The notes: a model not told the origin generated them from the letters alone. A stretch of 64,000 bases of DNA from Betaproteobacteria bacterium SCN1 (GCA_008923315.1 WBSF01000007.1:402247-466246); one strand, 5' to 3'. Positions 1 to 9,539 are shown, counted from the stretch's first letter. Numbers and translations are program-made.

Positions 1-1
1 G

Positions 2-490
2 CTGGAAAAGATCCTGCTCACCCATGGCCATCTCGATCACGTCGGTGCGGCGGCCGCATTGCGCGACACGCTCGGCATTCCCATCGTCGGCCCGCAGCGC
101 GAGGAGGCGTTCTGGCTCGATCTGCTGCCGCGTCAGGCCGAGCTGTTCGGCTTCCCGCCTGCCGGGATTTTCGTGCCCGACCGGTGGCTGGAAGACGGCG
201 ATACGGTCGAGGTCGGTTCGCTGCGTTTCGACGTGCTGCACTGCCCCGGCCATACCCCTGGCCATGTCGTGTTCTACCAGCCGGAGGCGAAACTGGCCTT
301 TGTCGGCGACGTGCTGTTCAAGGGATCGATCGGCCGCACCGACTTTCCGCGCGGCGACCACGCCGCGCTGCTCGCGGCGATTCGCGGCAAACTTTTTCCG
401 CTGGGCGACGAGGTGCGTTTCGTGCCGGGCCACGGTGCGATGTCCACGCTTGGACGCGAGCGTCGCGAGAATCCGTTCGTGGCGGGCTGA
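2..490 (+). CDS. MBL-fold metallo-hydrolase, glyoxalase II-like (5' end missing)
   Basis: This is the C-terminal part of a metallo-beta-lactamase fold hydrolase; the reading frame is open to the window edge, so the start lies outside. The frame begins with the metal-binding THGHLDHVG motif (HxHxDH). It continues with the second histidine in LHCPGHTPGHV, the aspartate of FVGDVLF and the last histidine in FVPGHGAMS, so the dinuclear metal site is complete. Spacing is that of the short YcbL/glyoxalase II-type hydrolases that cleave S-acylglutathione-like thioesters. The substrate is inferred from family only. It ends 4 nt before the 3' end of the convergent dehydrogenase gene, with no terminator between. 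Confidence 0.85.
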   Translation: MEKILLTHGHLDHVGAAAALRDTLGIPIVGPQREEAFWLDLLPRQAELFGFPPAGIFVPDRWLEDGDTVEVGSLRFDVLHCPGHTPGHVVFYQPEAKLAFVGDVLFKGSIGRTDFPRGDHAALLAAIRGKLFPLGDEVRFVPGHGAMSTLGRERRENPFVAG

Positions 491-493
491 GGC

Positions 494-1951
494 TCAACCG
501 TCCAGGCCGCCCAGTGCCAGATATTTGACCTCCAGATAGGCGTCGATGCCGGTGCGGCCGCCTTCGCGGCCGAGCCCGGACTGCTTGGTGCCGCCGAAAG
601 CGGCTTCCGCCGTCGAGATCACACCGGTATTGAGCCCGACCATGCCGTACTCCAGGCGTTCGGCCAGCCGCCAGGCGCGCGCGAGATCGCGCGTGCAGGC
701 GTAGGCAGCCAGTCCGTAGTCGCTATCGTTCGCCAGACGGATCGCGTCGGCCTCGTCGTCGAAGCGGATCAGCGGCGCGACCGGACCGAAGGTCTCGTCG
801 CGGCAGAGCGCCATGTCGGGCGTGCAGTCCTTCAGCACGGTCGGCGCGTAGAACAGCCCGCCGCGCGCATGGCGGTGGCCGCCGGCCAGAAGCGTCGCGC
901 CGCGCGCGAGCGCGTCGGCGACGTGCGCCTCCACCTTGTCGCGTGCGGCGGTCGAGATCAGCGGGCCGATCTCCGCGTCCGGGGTGAAGCCTTCGGCGAC
1001 ATTCAGACGGGCCGCCGCGTCAGCGAGCCGGTCGGCAAAGGCGTCGTACACGCCGGCCTGCACGAACATCCGGTTGGCGCATACGCAGGTCTGGCCGCCG
1101 TTGCGGTATTTACTGGCAAGCGCGGCCTCCACGGCGGCGTCGAGGTCGGCGTCGTCGAACACGATGAAGGGGGCATTGCCGCCGAGTTCGAGCGAGACGC
1201 GCTTGAGCGTGGCGGCGCTTTGCGCGAGCAGCCGTTTGCCGACGGCGGTCGAACCGGTGAATGACAGCTTGCTGACGTGCGGATGCGTGGTCAGCACGCT
1301 GCCGATGGTCGCCGCGTCGCCGGTGATCACGTTCAGCACGCCCGGCGGCAGGCCCGCGCGCTGCGCGAGCTCAGCCAGCGCCAGTGCGGTGAAAGGCGTC
1401 TGCGAGGCGGGCTTGGCGACGACCGTGCAACCGGCGGCGAGTGCGGCCGCGGCTTTCCGGGTCAGCATCGCGGCGGGAAAATTCCACGGCGTGATCAGCG
1501 CCGCCACGCCGAGCGGCCGGCGCAGGGTGAACAACCGGCTGTTCGCCCAGGGCGACGGCACCACGTCGCCATAGACCCGGCGCGCTTCCTCGGCGAACCA
1601 TTCGACGAAACTCGCCGCGTAGTCGATCTCGCCACGCGCTTCGGCCAGGGGTTTGCCCTGTTCGGTCACCATGAGCGTCGCGAGGTCGTCGCGGTGCGCG
1701 AGGATCAGCTCGAACCAGCGGCGCAGGGGCTGGGCGCGCGCCTTCGCGGTACGGTCGCGCCAGTCCGGAAAGGCGGCGTGAGCCGCCTCGACGGCGCGTC
1801 CGGCGTCGCTGGCGGTGCCGCGCGGGACCGTGCCGACGATTTCGCCGTTGGCCGGGTTGCGGATGTCGAAATACGTGCCGTCCTGCGCAGCCTGCCAGAC
1901 GCCGCCGATCAGGATCTGCGGCCGGAACAGCGTGGCGTCGGCGAGTTTCAT
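494..1951 (-). CDS. gabD: NAD(P)-dependent succinate-semialdehyde dehydrogenase family protein
   Basis: A 485-aa aldehyde dehydrogenase. The NAD(P) site is in the TPWNFP and FTGSTAVGK segments, the general base is Glu255 in SLELGGN, and the catalytic nucleophile is Cys289 in GGQTCVCANR; a second cysteine two residues on is typical of the GabD subgroup. The start at 1951 (MKLADATLF) is chosen because it overlaps the stop of the preceding gene by 4 nt (ATGA) and because the upstream in-frame extension is Arg/Ser-rich and not family-like. It is the last gene of a four-gene operon with tartronate semialdehyde reductase and an AEC carrier. The physiological substrate may therefore be another semialdehyde from hydroxy-acid breakdown. 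Confidence 0.88.
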   Translation of the reverse strand: MKLADATLFRPQILIGGVWQAAQDGTYFDIRNPANGEIVGTVPRGTASDAGRAVEAAHAAFPDWRDRTAKARAQPLRRWFELILAHRDDLATLMVTEQGKPLAEARGEIDYAASFVEWFAEEARRVYGDVVPSPWANSRLFTLRRPLGVAALITPWNFPAAMLTRKAAAALAAGCTVVAKPASQTPFTALALAELAQRAGLPPGVLNVITGDAATIGSVLTTHPHVSKLSFTGSTAVGKRLLAQSAATLKRVSLELGGNAPFIVFDDADLDAAVEAALASKYRNGGQTCVCANRMFVQAGVYDAFADRLADAAARLNVAEGFTPDAEIGPLISTAARDKVEAHVADALARGATLLAGGHRHARGGLFYAPTVLKDCTPDMALCRDETFGPVAPLIRFDDEADAIRLANDSDYGLAAYACTRDLARAWRLAERLEYGMVGLNTGVISTAEAAFGGTKQSGLGREGGRTGIDAYLEVKYLALGGLDG

Positions 1952-2283
1952 GCCCCGGCGACGCAGGCTTCGAGCAGGCGGATCAGATCGTCGCCGGCCG
2001 CCAGACGATGAATCGCGAGTCCGCGCGCCGCGCACGCGGCTTCGTCGACCGGAGCCGGGCCGGTAACGACGATGCGCTTCAGCTTGTGCAGTTGTGCGAC
2101 CGTGTCCGCGTCGAGCGCGCAGGCATGGGTGATTGCGGTGGTGGCCCAGAACAGGCGCGGTACGACATCGGCTGCGTCGGTACCGGGGTATTCGCTCCAG
2201 TTGTGATCGAAGGCGGGGATCGGCAGGTCGTCGTGCGTGAACGCGGCGCGGTCGAGAAAGACCACGCGTTCCTTGCCGCTCAC
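1948..2283 (-). CDS. Orphan N-terminal fragment resembling a D-2-hydroxyacid (glycerate) dehydrogenase, 111 aa
   Basis: A short ORF starting at GTG (VSGKERVVFLDRAAF). The segments FLDRAAF, FDHNWSEYP, ATTAITHACAL and LKRIVVTG line up with the N-terminal substrate-binding segment of hydroxypyruvate reductase/glycerate dehydrogenase as I remember it. The NAD-binding GxGxxG domain and the catalytic Arg-Glu-His residues are absent. Both ends are coupled to neighbours: its GTGA overlaps the stop of garR and its stop overlaps the ATG of gabD. It is either a decayed hprA-like gene kept for translational coupling or a short functional protein. The frame is intact from end to end. Function unknown. Confidence 0.6.
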   Translation of the reverse strand: MSGKERVVFLDRAAFTHDDLPIPAFDHNWSEYPGTDAADVVPRLFWATTAITHACALDADTVAQLHKLKRIVVTGPAPVDEAACAARGLAIHRLAAGDDLIRLLEACVAGA

Positions 2284-3158
2284 TTGGCCTCGCCGACCAG
2301 ACGTTCGAGCGCGCGCATGAGGGCCGAGGAATCCAGTTCGCTGTCGCCCGCGCCCATCAGCGCATTCATCTGTTGCGCGATGAGTGCGGCGCCGGGCAGC
2401 GGGGTGGCGGTTTCCTGCGCGTTGTCCATGACGATGGCCATGTCCTTGTGGTGCAGCTTCACCTTGAAGCCCGGTTTGTAGTTGGCGTCGAGCATGCGCT
2501 GGCCGTGCACTTCGAGGATGCGGCTGCCGGCGAACCCGCCCATCAGGGCTTCGCGCATCTTGACCGGGTCTACCCCGTTGCGGCGCGCCAGCAGGATGGC
2601 CTCGGCGACGCCCTCGAAAGTAAGGCCGACGACGATCTGGTTGCAGCATTTGACGACCTGGCCGGCGCCGTGGCCGCCGACATGGACGACATTCTTGCCG
2701 AGCGCCTCGAACAGCGGACGCACTTTCTCGAAGATGGGCGCTTCGCCGCCGACCATGATGGACAGCGTGCCGGCCTTGGCGCCGGCTTCGCCGCCGGATA
2801 CCGGCGCGTCGAGCATGTGCACGCCGCGTTCCGCCAGTGCGGCGGCGATGCGGCGGGTGGCGGCGGGCGATACGGTGCTCATGTCGACGATGACGTGGCC
2901 GGGTCTGGCGCCGTGCACCAGGCCGCGCTCGCCGAGGATGATCTGCTCCACGTCGGTGGTGTCGGAGACGACGGTGAAGGTGATGTCGGCTTCGGCAGCG
3001 ACTTCGGCCGGGGTGCCCTTGCCGAGCGCACCCAGCACCAGCATGGGTTCGATGCGGTCGAAACGGCGACCATAGACGACCAGCTGGTGCCCTGCGCGCA
3101 GCAGGTTTTCCGCCATGGGGCGACCCATGATGCCACTGCCGATGAATCCGATTTTCAT
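2280..3158 (-). CDS. garR: 2-hydroxy-3-oxopropionate (tartronate semialdehyde) reductase
   Basis: A 292-aa beta-hydroxyacid dehydrogenase that reduces tartronate semialdehyde to D-glycerate. The N-terminal Rossmann motif GFIGSGIMG is at residues 4-12, the substrate-binding DAPVSGGEAGA at about 118-127, and the catalytic lysine at Lys170 in GAGQVVKCCNQ. The length is normal for GarR/GlxR, but 3-hydroxyisobutyrate dehydrogenase is a close relative and cannot be excluded. The start at 3158 overlaps the stop of the AEC carrier (ATGA). Next to a hydroxypyruvate reductase remnant and a semialdehyde dehydrogenase, the context suggests glyoxylate/glycerate-type hydroxy-acid metabolism. Confidence 0.85.
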   Translation of the reverse strand: MKIGFIGSGIMGRPMAENLLRAGHQLVVYGRRFDRIEPMLVLGALGKGTPAEVAAEADITFTVVSDTTDVEQIILGERGLVHGARPGHVIVDMSTVSPAATRRIAAALAERGVHMLDAPVSGGEAGAKAGTLSIMVGGEAPIFEKVRPLFEALGKNVVHVGGHGAGQVVKCCNQIVVGLTFEGVAEAILLARRNGVDPVKMREALMGGFAGSRILEVHGQRMLDANYKPGFKVKLHHKDMAIVMDNAQETATPLPGAALIAQQMNALMGAGDSELDSSALMRALERLVGEAK

Positions 3159-4111
3159 GTTGTCAGCCCCCGCAACAACCCAAGCCAGAGTGGCAGCGTA
3201 ACCAATCCGGTCAGGGTTGACCAGCCCATGACGAGACCCGCCAGGCGGGCATCGAGTCCAAAGCGGTCCGCCAGGGCGATGACCATCACCATGGTCGGCA
3301 TGGCGGCCTCCAGGACGGCGGCTTCGCCGGGCTCGGACAGCGGACCGGGCCACGCCAGGGCGACGCCCAGTGCCAGCAGCGGCATCAGCGCGAGCTTGAT
3401 CGCAAGCACGATGACGACCGCTTTCTGCGGGCGCAGGTCGTGCCAGGGAATCGTGAGGCCGAGTACGAACAGCATCAGCGGGATGGTGGGGCTGCCGGCC
3501 CAGTGCGCGGCTTCGATCAAGGGGTCCAGCGGCAGGCCCGACAGATTGACTGCCAATCCGGCGGCAAATCCCCACACCGGCGGCAGGCGCAGCCACATGT
3601 GCAGGAATGAGGCGTGTTCGGTATGGTTGCCGCAGCGGAAGGCGATCCACACGCCCAATGACCAGACCAGCGGCGTGGTCGCCAGCATGTCGGCGAAAAA
3701 GGGATAGCGCGTGCCGGATTCACCGAATACGGTGGTGAGGAAGGGATAGCCGAAGAACAGTACGTTGCCGAAACCCGATGCAAGCAGAATCGTGCCTTTC
3801 GCCGGGCCGGACAACTGGCGGCCCAGCGGCGTGGCGAATACCGCCAGCGCGGCGAGTGCCAGTCCGCCGAGCGTGGCCACGCCCAGGATGGCCGGCACCT
3901 GCAGCAGGCTGAGATCGACCGTGGCGCGGGCGGCGACGGCGAAAAACAGCATGGGCGCGAAGAAATCGAGCACCAGCCGGCTGATCGCGCCGCGCAGGGC
4001 GACGGGCGACAGGCCGGGCTGCCAGCGTGGCCAGAGGCCGCCGGCTGCGATCAGGAGGGACAGGGGCAGCAGTGTCTTGAGGAGCAGCTGCTGCGCGAGT
4101 TCGGGCGACAT
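3155..4111 (-). CDS. AEC (auxin efflux carrier) family transporter
   Basis: A 318-aa integral membrane protein with about ten hydrophobic segments in two halves, including a conserved-type GFGNVLFFGYPF segment near the middle. Members of the AEC family export or import organic anions such as malate, malonate or other carboxylates. It is the first gene of the minus-strand operon with garR, a dehydrogenase fragment and gabD, each joined by a 4-nt overlap, so it probably moves a substrate or product of that hydroxy-acid pathway. The substrate itself cannot be read from the sequence. Confidence 0.82.
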   Translation of the reverse strand: MSPELAQQLLLKTLLPLSLLIAAGGLWPRWQPGLSPVALRGAISRLVLDFFAPMLFFAVAARATVDLSLLQVPAILGVATLGGLALAALAVFATPLGRQLSGPAKGTILLASGFGNVLFFGYPFLTTVFGESGTRYPFFADMLATTPLVWSLGVWIAFRCGNHTEHASFLHMWLRLPPVWGFAAGLAVNLSGLPLDPLIEAAHWAGSPTIPLMLFVLGLTIPWHDLRPQKAVVIVLAIKLALMPLLALGVALAWPGPLSEPGEAAVLEAAMPTMVMVIALADRFGLDARLAGLVMGWSTLTGLVTLPLWLGLLRGLTT

Positions 4112-4174
4112 GCGGCATCGATCGGGCGGCGGGGGCGCCCATCATACCCGCTGCCCGTGGGCGGTTTGAGGCGA

Positions 4175-5134
4175 TTACATGCGGGATGCCGGCGTAAAGC
4201 GGGCTTCGCGCGTTTGCTGCGGGGTGCCGGTCTCCAGCCACTGCTTGATGCGGGTCGCGTCGCCGGCGCGGCTGTTGTTGCCGCCGGCGTCCAGCAGCAC
4301 GATGATGACGTCGCGCTGCGCCACGTTGGCCTGCATCACGACGCAGTGGCCGGCTTCGTTGATGAAACCGGTTTTGGAGAGGCCGATATGCCAGTCGTCC
4401 ATACGGGTGAGCCGGTTGGTGTTGTGGAAGGCCACCGGCCGGTAATAGACGCGCTTGGCCTGGTGTTTTTTCTTGACCACGACGCGCTGCGTGCCGAGGG
4501 TGTAAGTGCCGCTGCTGCTGATCTGGCGGATTTCCGGATAGTTGGCGTAGGCGTAGTCGACCAGTTTGGCGAGATCGTGCGCGGTGGACTGGTTGCCGCT
4601 GGACAGCCCGGTGGGCTCGACGTACACGGTGTCGCGCATGCCCAGCGCCCGCGCCATGCGGTTCATGTTGGCGACGAAGCGCTCGGTGCCGCCCGGCGCG
4701 GTGCGCGCGAGGGCGTGCGCGGCCCGGTTGTCGGAAGCGATCAGGGCCAGGTGCAGCAATTGGCCGCGGCTGTAGCGGGCGCCGATGCCCAGGCGCGAGC
4801 CGGTGCCTTTCAGGGTGTCGCGATCGTCGGCGGTGAGGGTGATCGTCTCGTCGAGCGCGAGGTCGGCGTTCAGGATCAGCACGGCCGTCATCAGCTTGGT
4901 GATGGAGGCGATCGGGGTCTGCATGGCGGCGTTCTTTTCCATCAGCACCTGACCGCTGGCCTGGTCGTAGACCAGGGCCGACTGCGAAGCCAGTTCGGGC
5001 ACGGCGTCGGAGAAAGCCTGCGCGCCGGCCGCGGACGCGTTCATCCGGTCGCTCCACTGCAGCGAGGTCGGGCCGTCGAGCGCGTGGGCGGCGGGCAGCC
5101 AGAGGAGGAGCAGTCCTGCGAAAGCAGCTTTCAT
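4175..5134 (-). CDS. pbpG: D-alanyl-D-alanine endopeptidase (PBP7-like, peptidase S11)
   Basis: A 319-aa periplasmic serine peptidase acting on peptidoglycan cross-links. A signal peptide occupies about residues 1-18 (cleavage near AHA). The three active-site motifs are present: SITK at 77-80, SDN at 134-136 and SKTG near residue 250. The short S11 form without the C-terminal beta-domain and membrane anchor is that of PbpG rather than DacA/C. The start at 5134 gives the signal peptide; the upstream in-frame extension does not look like coding sequence. It is transcribed away from the HDOD-kinase gene across a short AT-rich divergent promoter region. Confidence 0.88.
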   Translation of the reverse strand: MKAAFAGLLLLWLPAAHALDGPTSLQWSDRMNASAAGAQAFSDAVPELASQSALVYDQASGQVLMEKNAAMQTPIASITKLMTAVLILNADLALDETITLTADDRDTLKGTGSRLGIGARYSRGQLLHLALIASDNRAAHALARTAPGGTERFVANMNRMARALGMRDTVYVEPTGLSSGNQSTAHDLAKLVDYAYANYPEIRQISSSGTYTLGTQRVVVKKKHQAKRVYYRPVAFHNTNRLTRMDDWHIGLSKTGFINEAGHCVVMQANVAQRDVIIVLLDAGGNNSRAGDATRIKQWLETGTPQQTREARFTPASRM

Positions 5135-5241
5135 ACGCGTGTTTCTTTCTCTCGGAGCGGAGGCAATGTACCAGCTTGAGTTGAGAACGGACATGGTCTT
5201 TAAAACTTGAAAACAACAGTTTGTGGACTGCAGGCAAATAA

Positions 5242-7275
5242 ATGCGATCCCCGATTGACGATGTAGCAAAATTCAATATATATAGCAATGACATGGGAGA
5301 ATTTTCGAACAATTTACTAAAAAAATCCGAGCTAACAGACTGTCTTTGCGCCCCCGGAGTGGTGGCCGAAGCGCTGGAATGCCTCATGCAGGGCGAAACG
5401 GCCCGGGGGGCGTTTTTCGCCTGCATCCGCAGCGATCCGGTGCTGGCGCTGCGGGTGCAGCCGCTGGCGTCGATTTACGATACGGAACCCGATCTGCTGC
5501 GCAGTCTGCTGCTGGCGGCGCCCGTTGCCGCCGGTGCGGCACAGGCTGCCTACGCCGTGCGCTGGCGACAGTCGGTCGGCGTTGCGCATCTGGCCCAGGC
5601 GCTGGCACAGCGCGCCGGCCTGCCGGATGCGCAGGCGGCCTGGCTGGCCGGGCTTTGCCACAATCTTGCCGATTACCTGAACACGGCGCCGACCCCGGCG
5701 GCGGACCATCTGATCGGCCTGGATGCCGACGGCTGGCTGGCGGATGCGGTCCGTTTCCATGCCGAACCGCTGACCCGGGGCCGCGCCGCACATCCGCTGG
5801 TGCGGGTGACGCAACTGGCCTACCAGCTGGTGGCCCGGGCCGACGCGGTGGATAGCGTGGATGTGCGTGCGGCGCTGTCCGCGCTGCAACTGGGGGCCGG
5901 CGAGGCCGCCCAGCTGCTGGCGGAAAGTCTGGCGCATGGGCGGCAAATGGCCATGCGTTTCGGTCTGGCCGAAACGCTGGCCGTATCCACGGCCGCCAGC
6001 GGCTTCGACCGTCTGGCCCAACTGTATGCCGGACAGGCGGCCCAGTCGGCGCTGCACGGCCATTTCCGATTTGCCGACGGCCCGAGTCAGGTTTTCGGGC
6101 GCCTGCGCGACAGTCTGCAGGCCCTGTTCGGAATCGAGCAGACCTGCCTGTTCGCACCTGCCGCCGACGGCCTGCTGCGGGTCAATGCCCTGATGCCGGC
6201 GGTGCCGGCCCTGAATGCGCTGGCGATTCCGCCCGACGATGGCCATTCCGTCCTGCCCCGGGCGCTGGCCCGCAACGCGCCGCAGCGCTTCGAACGCGGC
6301 GTCGCCGACGCGGCGCTGGTGGACGAACAGATTGCCCGCGTACTGGGTGTCGGGGGATTTCTCTGCCAGCCGCTCGCGCTGGCGGACGGTCAGATCGGGC
6401 TACTGGTGGCGGGTGATGCGCCGCCCGAAGCGGGGGGAGCCGCCTTGTGGCGATTTGCGCTCGCCGAATGCGCGGATGCCCTGAATCCGCGCTATCCGGC
6501 CACGCCGGCCGGGTTCGTCGAAAAGCCCGAATCCGCGCCGCGCGCTACCCCGGGCGACGACATTCCGCGCGAGCGCGTGCGCCGGGCCATTCACGAAGTG
6601 GCGAATCCGCTCACGATCATGCGCAACTACGTCAACCTGCTGTCGGAGCGTCTGGGCACCGACTCCTCGGTACAGCGCGATCTCGACATCATCGGCGACG
6701 AAATCGAGCGCGTGGCGCGCATCGTGCGCGGCCTGACGGCTGCCGACGAAAGTACGGCCGCCGCACCGACGCAGCTCGAGCTGGCTTCGGTCAATGCCAT
6801 CGTGTCCGAGCTGGTGCGCATGGCGCTGGGCACGCTGCTTGCGCCGAACAAGGTCACGGTACAGATCGATCTCAATCCGGACGTGCCTCCGTTGCCGCTC
6901 AACAAGGATCTGCTGAAACAGGTCCTGTTCAATCTGGCGAAGAACGCCGTCGAGGCCATGCCGACGGGCGGCCATCTCCGCTTCACTACACGGCTGGCCG
7001 AAATCGACGGTCAGCGCAGAGTCGAAATCGAAGTGGCCGACACCGGTCCCGGCCTGCCGCCGGATGTGGTCAGCCATCTGTTCGAGCCCGTCGCCACCAG
7101 CAAGGACGGCGATCACGCCGGACTCGGGCTGGCGATCAGCCGCAGTCTGGTGGAGCGGATGCACGGTCAGCTCACCTGTCGCAGCACCCCCGAGGGGACA
7201 CGTTTCCTGATCCATCTGCCCACCCTGCAGAACGGACAAACCCTGCTCACTACAACACGCTACGGGTCCATGTAA
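5242..7275 (+). CDS. HDOD-domain sensor histidine kinase
   Basis: A 677-aa protein without clear membrane segments. Residues about 35-260 form an HDOD-like helical domain (LAGLCHNLADYL, with HD-type residues only partly kept). A GAF-like segment follows to about 420, then a HisKA domain with His451 in AIHEVANPL and a HATPase_c domain (N box NLAKNAVEAM near 564, DTGPGLPP, and a G2 box with GLGLAISRS). It is a cytoplasmic sensor kinase and ends 21 nt before a response regulator that is its probable partner. The start is uncertain: ATG at 5242 or 5293, neither with a strong ribosome site. Confidence 0.82.
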   Translation: MRSPIDDVAKFNIYSNDMGEFSNNLLKKSELTDCLCAPGVVAEALECLMQGETARGAFFACIRSDPVLALRVQPLASIYDTEPDLLRSLLLAAPVAAGAAQAAYAVRWRQSVGVAHLAQALAQRAGLPDAQAAWLAGLCHNLADYLNTAPTPAADHLIGLDADGWLADAVRFHAEPLTRGRAAHPLVRVTQLAYQLVARADAVDSVDVRAALSALQLGAGEAAQLLAESLAHGRQMAMRFGLAETLAVSTAASGFDRLAQLYAGQAAQSALHGHFRFADGPSQVFGRLRDSLQALFGIEQTCLFAPAADGLLRVNALMPAVPALNALAIPPDDGHSVLPRALARNAPQRFERGVADAALVDEQIARVLGVGGFLCQPLALADGQIGLLVAGDAPPEAGGAALWRFALAECADALNPRYPATPAGFVEKPESAPRATPGDDIPRERVRRAIHEVANPLTIMRNYVNLLSERLGTDSSVQRDLDIIGDEIERVARIVRGLTAADESTAAAPTQLELASVNAIVSELVRMALGTLLAPNKVTVQIDLNPDVPPLPLNKDLLKQVLFNLAKNAVEAMPTGGHLRFTTRLAEIDGQRRVEIEVADTGPGLPPDVVSHLFEPVATSKDGDHAGLGLAISRSLVERMHGQLTCRSTPEGTRFLIHLPTLQNGQTLLTTTRYGSM

Positions 7276-7296
7276 CCCGGCTCCTAGGAGGCATCC

Positions 7297-9498
7297 ATGA
7301 CAAACGATTCCACCGACGCCGAACAGCACAACACCGTTGCCGCCTTTCCGGTCCGTCCCCGCATCCTGATCGTGGACGACGAGCCACTGATCGTGGAAGG
7401 CCTGAAACGCCTGCTCGCCACACGCGACTATGACGTGGTGAGCGCCAGCGGCGGCTGCGATGCGCTGATCGCCATCGGCAAGCAGCAGTTCGATGCGATT
7501 CTGCTCGATCTGGGCATGCCGGATCTGAACGGCAACGAGGTATTGCGTTTCGTGGCGGACCGCAGCGCGGATACGCCCGTGATCGTCGTGTCGGGCGACA
7601 GCACCATCGATGCGGCGATCCGTGCCCTGCGCGGCGGCGCGGCCGACTTCGTGCGCAAGCCCTACGAACCCGAGGAACTGCTGCGGCGCATCGACAACAC
7701 CCTGGCGCGGCGCCGGCTGGAGCGCGAGAACAACCACATCCTGCAACGGCTTCAGCAGTCCGAGAAGTGGCACCGATTCCTTGTCAACAGCTCGCCCGAT
7801 TTCATCTACACGCTCGACAGCGAGGGCCGCTTCACCTTCGTCAACGATCGCATCGAGAGCCTCCTGGGCTATCGCCGCGAAGAGCTGATCGGCCTGCATT
7901 ACAGCCAGGTCGTGCACGAGGACGACATCGCCCGCGCCGAACACGTGTTCAACGAACGCCGTGCCGGCGACCGCAATGCGCGCAACATCGAAATCCGCCT
8001 CAAGTGCAATCCGGGGGCGCGCCGGCCGCGCCTGATGAACGGCCGCTGCAAATCGGTCGAGCTGACCGCCACCGGCATGTACGACGAGGAGGCCACGCCC
8101 TTCGAGCAGCGTTTCATCGGCAGCTACGGCGTCGCCAAGGACATCACCGAGCGCAAGCAGGCCGAGGAGACCGTGCATTTCCAGGCCTACCACGACCTCT
8201 TGACCGGCCTGCCCAACCGCGCGCTGTTCCGCGACCACCTCGGCCTCATGCTCGCGCAGGCCAAGCGCAACCAGAAGCCGCTCGCGGTGCTGAGCCTGGA
8301 CCTCGACCACTTCAAGGTCATCAACGATTCGCTCGGGCACACCATCGGCGACGAGCTGCTGCTCGCGGTGGGCGCCCGCCTGCGCCAGTGCCTGCGCGAA
8401 GGCGACACGCTCGCGCGCCTGGGCGGCGACGAGTTCGCCGTGCTGCTGCCCACCCTGCTTTCGCGCGGCGACGTCGAGCACATCTGCCGCAAGATCATCC
8501 AGGTGCTGTCGAAGCCCGTGTACGTGAAGGGCCACGAGATCTACATCTCGGTGAGCATCGGCGCCTGCGTCGCGCCGGACGACGGCGACATGATCGACAG
8601 CCTCATCCGCCAGGCCGAAATCGCCATGTACCAGGCCAAGTCGCAGGGCCGCAGCCGGCTGCAGTTCTGGGAGGCCGGCATGCAGGCGCCCTACTCCGAG
8701 CGCATGCAGATCGAGGCGGACCTGCGCCGTGCGCTGGCACGCAACGAATTCGTGCTGTTCTACCAGCCGCAGGTGGATACCGCGAGCGGCGAGGTACGCG
8801 GCTTCGAGGCGCTGTTGCGCTGGTGGCACCCGCAGCGCGGCCTGCTCACGCCGGCCGAGTTCATTCCCGTCGCCGAGGAGTCCGGCGTCATCGTCCCCAT
8901 CGGCGACTGGGTGCTGCGCCAGGCCAGCGCGCAGCTTGCCGAGTGGCGCAAGGCCGGCCTGCCGCCCGTGCGCCTGTCGGTGAACATCTCGGCGCGCCAG
9001 CTGGAAAATCCCGACTTCGTCGACAGCGTCATGCGCGCCGTGCAGGTGTATGCGCTGGACGGCCACCAGATGGAGCTGGAGATCACCGAAAGCCTGCTGA
9101 TGCGCGACTTCGAAGCCAACGCCATCAAGCTCGGCCGGTTGTCCGCTTCCGGCATCCGGCTTGCCATCGACGACTTCGGCACCGGCTACAGCTCGTTCAA
9201 GTACCTCTCCCGCTTCCCCATCCACACGCTCAAGATCGACCAGTCCTTCGTGCAGGAGCTCGACCGCGAGGAAAACATGTCCATCGTCAACGCGATGATC
9301 GCGATGGGCCGCGGCATGAACCTCAACGTAGTCGCCGAAGGCGTGGAAAGCGAATCCCAGCTCACCCGGCTGCAACAGATGAAATGCCATGAAATGCAGG
9401 GCTACTACTACAGTGCGCCGGTGTCGGGCCACGAGGCGACCACCTTGCTGGGCCGCCACTCACACGGCTTTGGCCAGGCTGGAAGGGCGGCCAACTGA
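7297..9498 (+). CDS. Response regulator with PAS, GGDEF and EAL domains
   Basis: A 733-aa cyclic-di-GMP enzyme. The receiver domain has its acidic pocket at VDDE, phospho-acceptor Asp71 in LLDLGMPD and the KP motif near 115. A PAS domain follows at about 150-270 (sensor-type DFIYTLDSEGRF and ending in KDITERK). An intact GGDEF motif near residue 376 predicts diguanylate cyclase activity, and an intact EAL near residue 503 with DDFGTGYSS and AEGVE predicts phosphodiesterase activity. A strong ribosome site (aggagg) precedes the ATG. Phosphorylation by the kinase encoded just upstream probably sets the balance between the two activities. Signal and output are unknown. Confidence 0.92.
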   Translation: MTNDSTDAEQHNTVAAFPVRPRILIVDDEPLIVEGLKRLLATRDYDVVSASGGCDALIAIGKQQFDAILLDLGMPDLNGNEVLRFVADRSADTPVIVVSGDSTIDAAIRALRGGAADFVRKPYEPEELLRRIDNTLARRRLERENNHILQRLQQSEKWHRFLVNSSPDFIYTLDSEGRFTFVNDRIESLLGYRREELIGLHYSQVVHEDDIARAEHVFNERRAGDRNARNIEIRLKCNPGARRPRLMNGRCKSVELTATGMYDEEATPFEQRFIGSYGVAKDITERKQAEETVHFQAYHDLLTGLPNRALFRDHLGLMLAQAKRNQKPLAVLSLDLDHFKVINDSLGHTIGDELLLAVGARLRQCLREGDTLARLGGDEFAVLLPTLLSRGDVEHICRKIIQVLSKPVYVKGHEIYISVSIGACVAPDDGDMIDSLIRQAEIAMYQAKSQGRSRLQFWEAGMQAPYSERMQIEADLRRALARNEFVLFYQPQVDTASGEVRGFEALLRWWHPQRGLLTPAEFIPVAEESGVIVPIGDWVLRQASAQLAEWRKAGLPPVRLSVNISARQLENPDFVDSVMRAVQVYALDGHQMELEITESLLMRDFEANAIKLGRLSASGIRLAIDDFGTGYSSFKYLSRFPIHTLKIDQSFVQELDREENMSIVNAMIAMGRGMNLNVVAEGVESESQLTRLQQMKCHEMQGYYYSAPVSGHEATTLLGRHSHGFGQAGRAAN

Positions 9499-9539
9499 GG
9501 GGAGCCGGTATCGGATGGCGCTTGCCAAGCGCCCGGATT

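Noticed and set aside
1952..2035. Upstream extension of the GabD-like protein (28 residues)
   Set aside because: Arg/Ser-rich, overlaps the preceding gene, and the ATGA overlap at 1951 is the natural start.
6400..9459. A 1019-aa open frame on the minus strand across the kinase and GGDEF-EAL genes
   Set aside because: It is the antisense of well-supported domains with all catalytic motifs on the plus strand; its composition (His/Asp/Arg/Gln-rich) is that of a GC-driven shadow frame.
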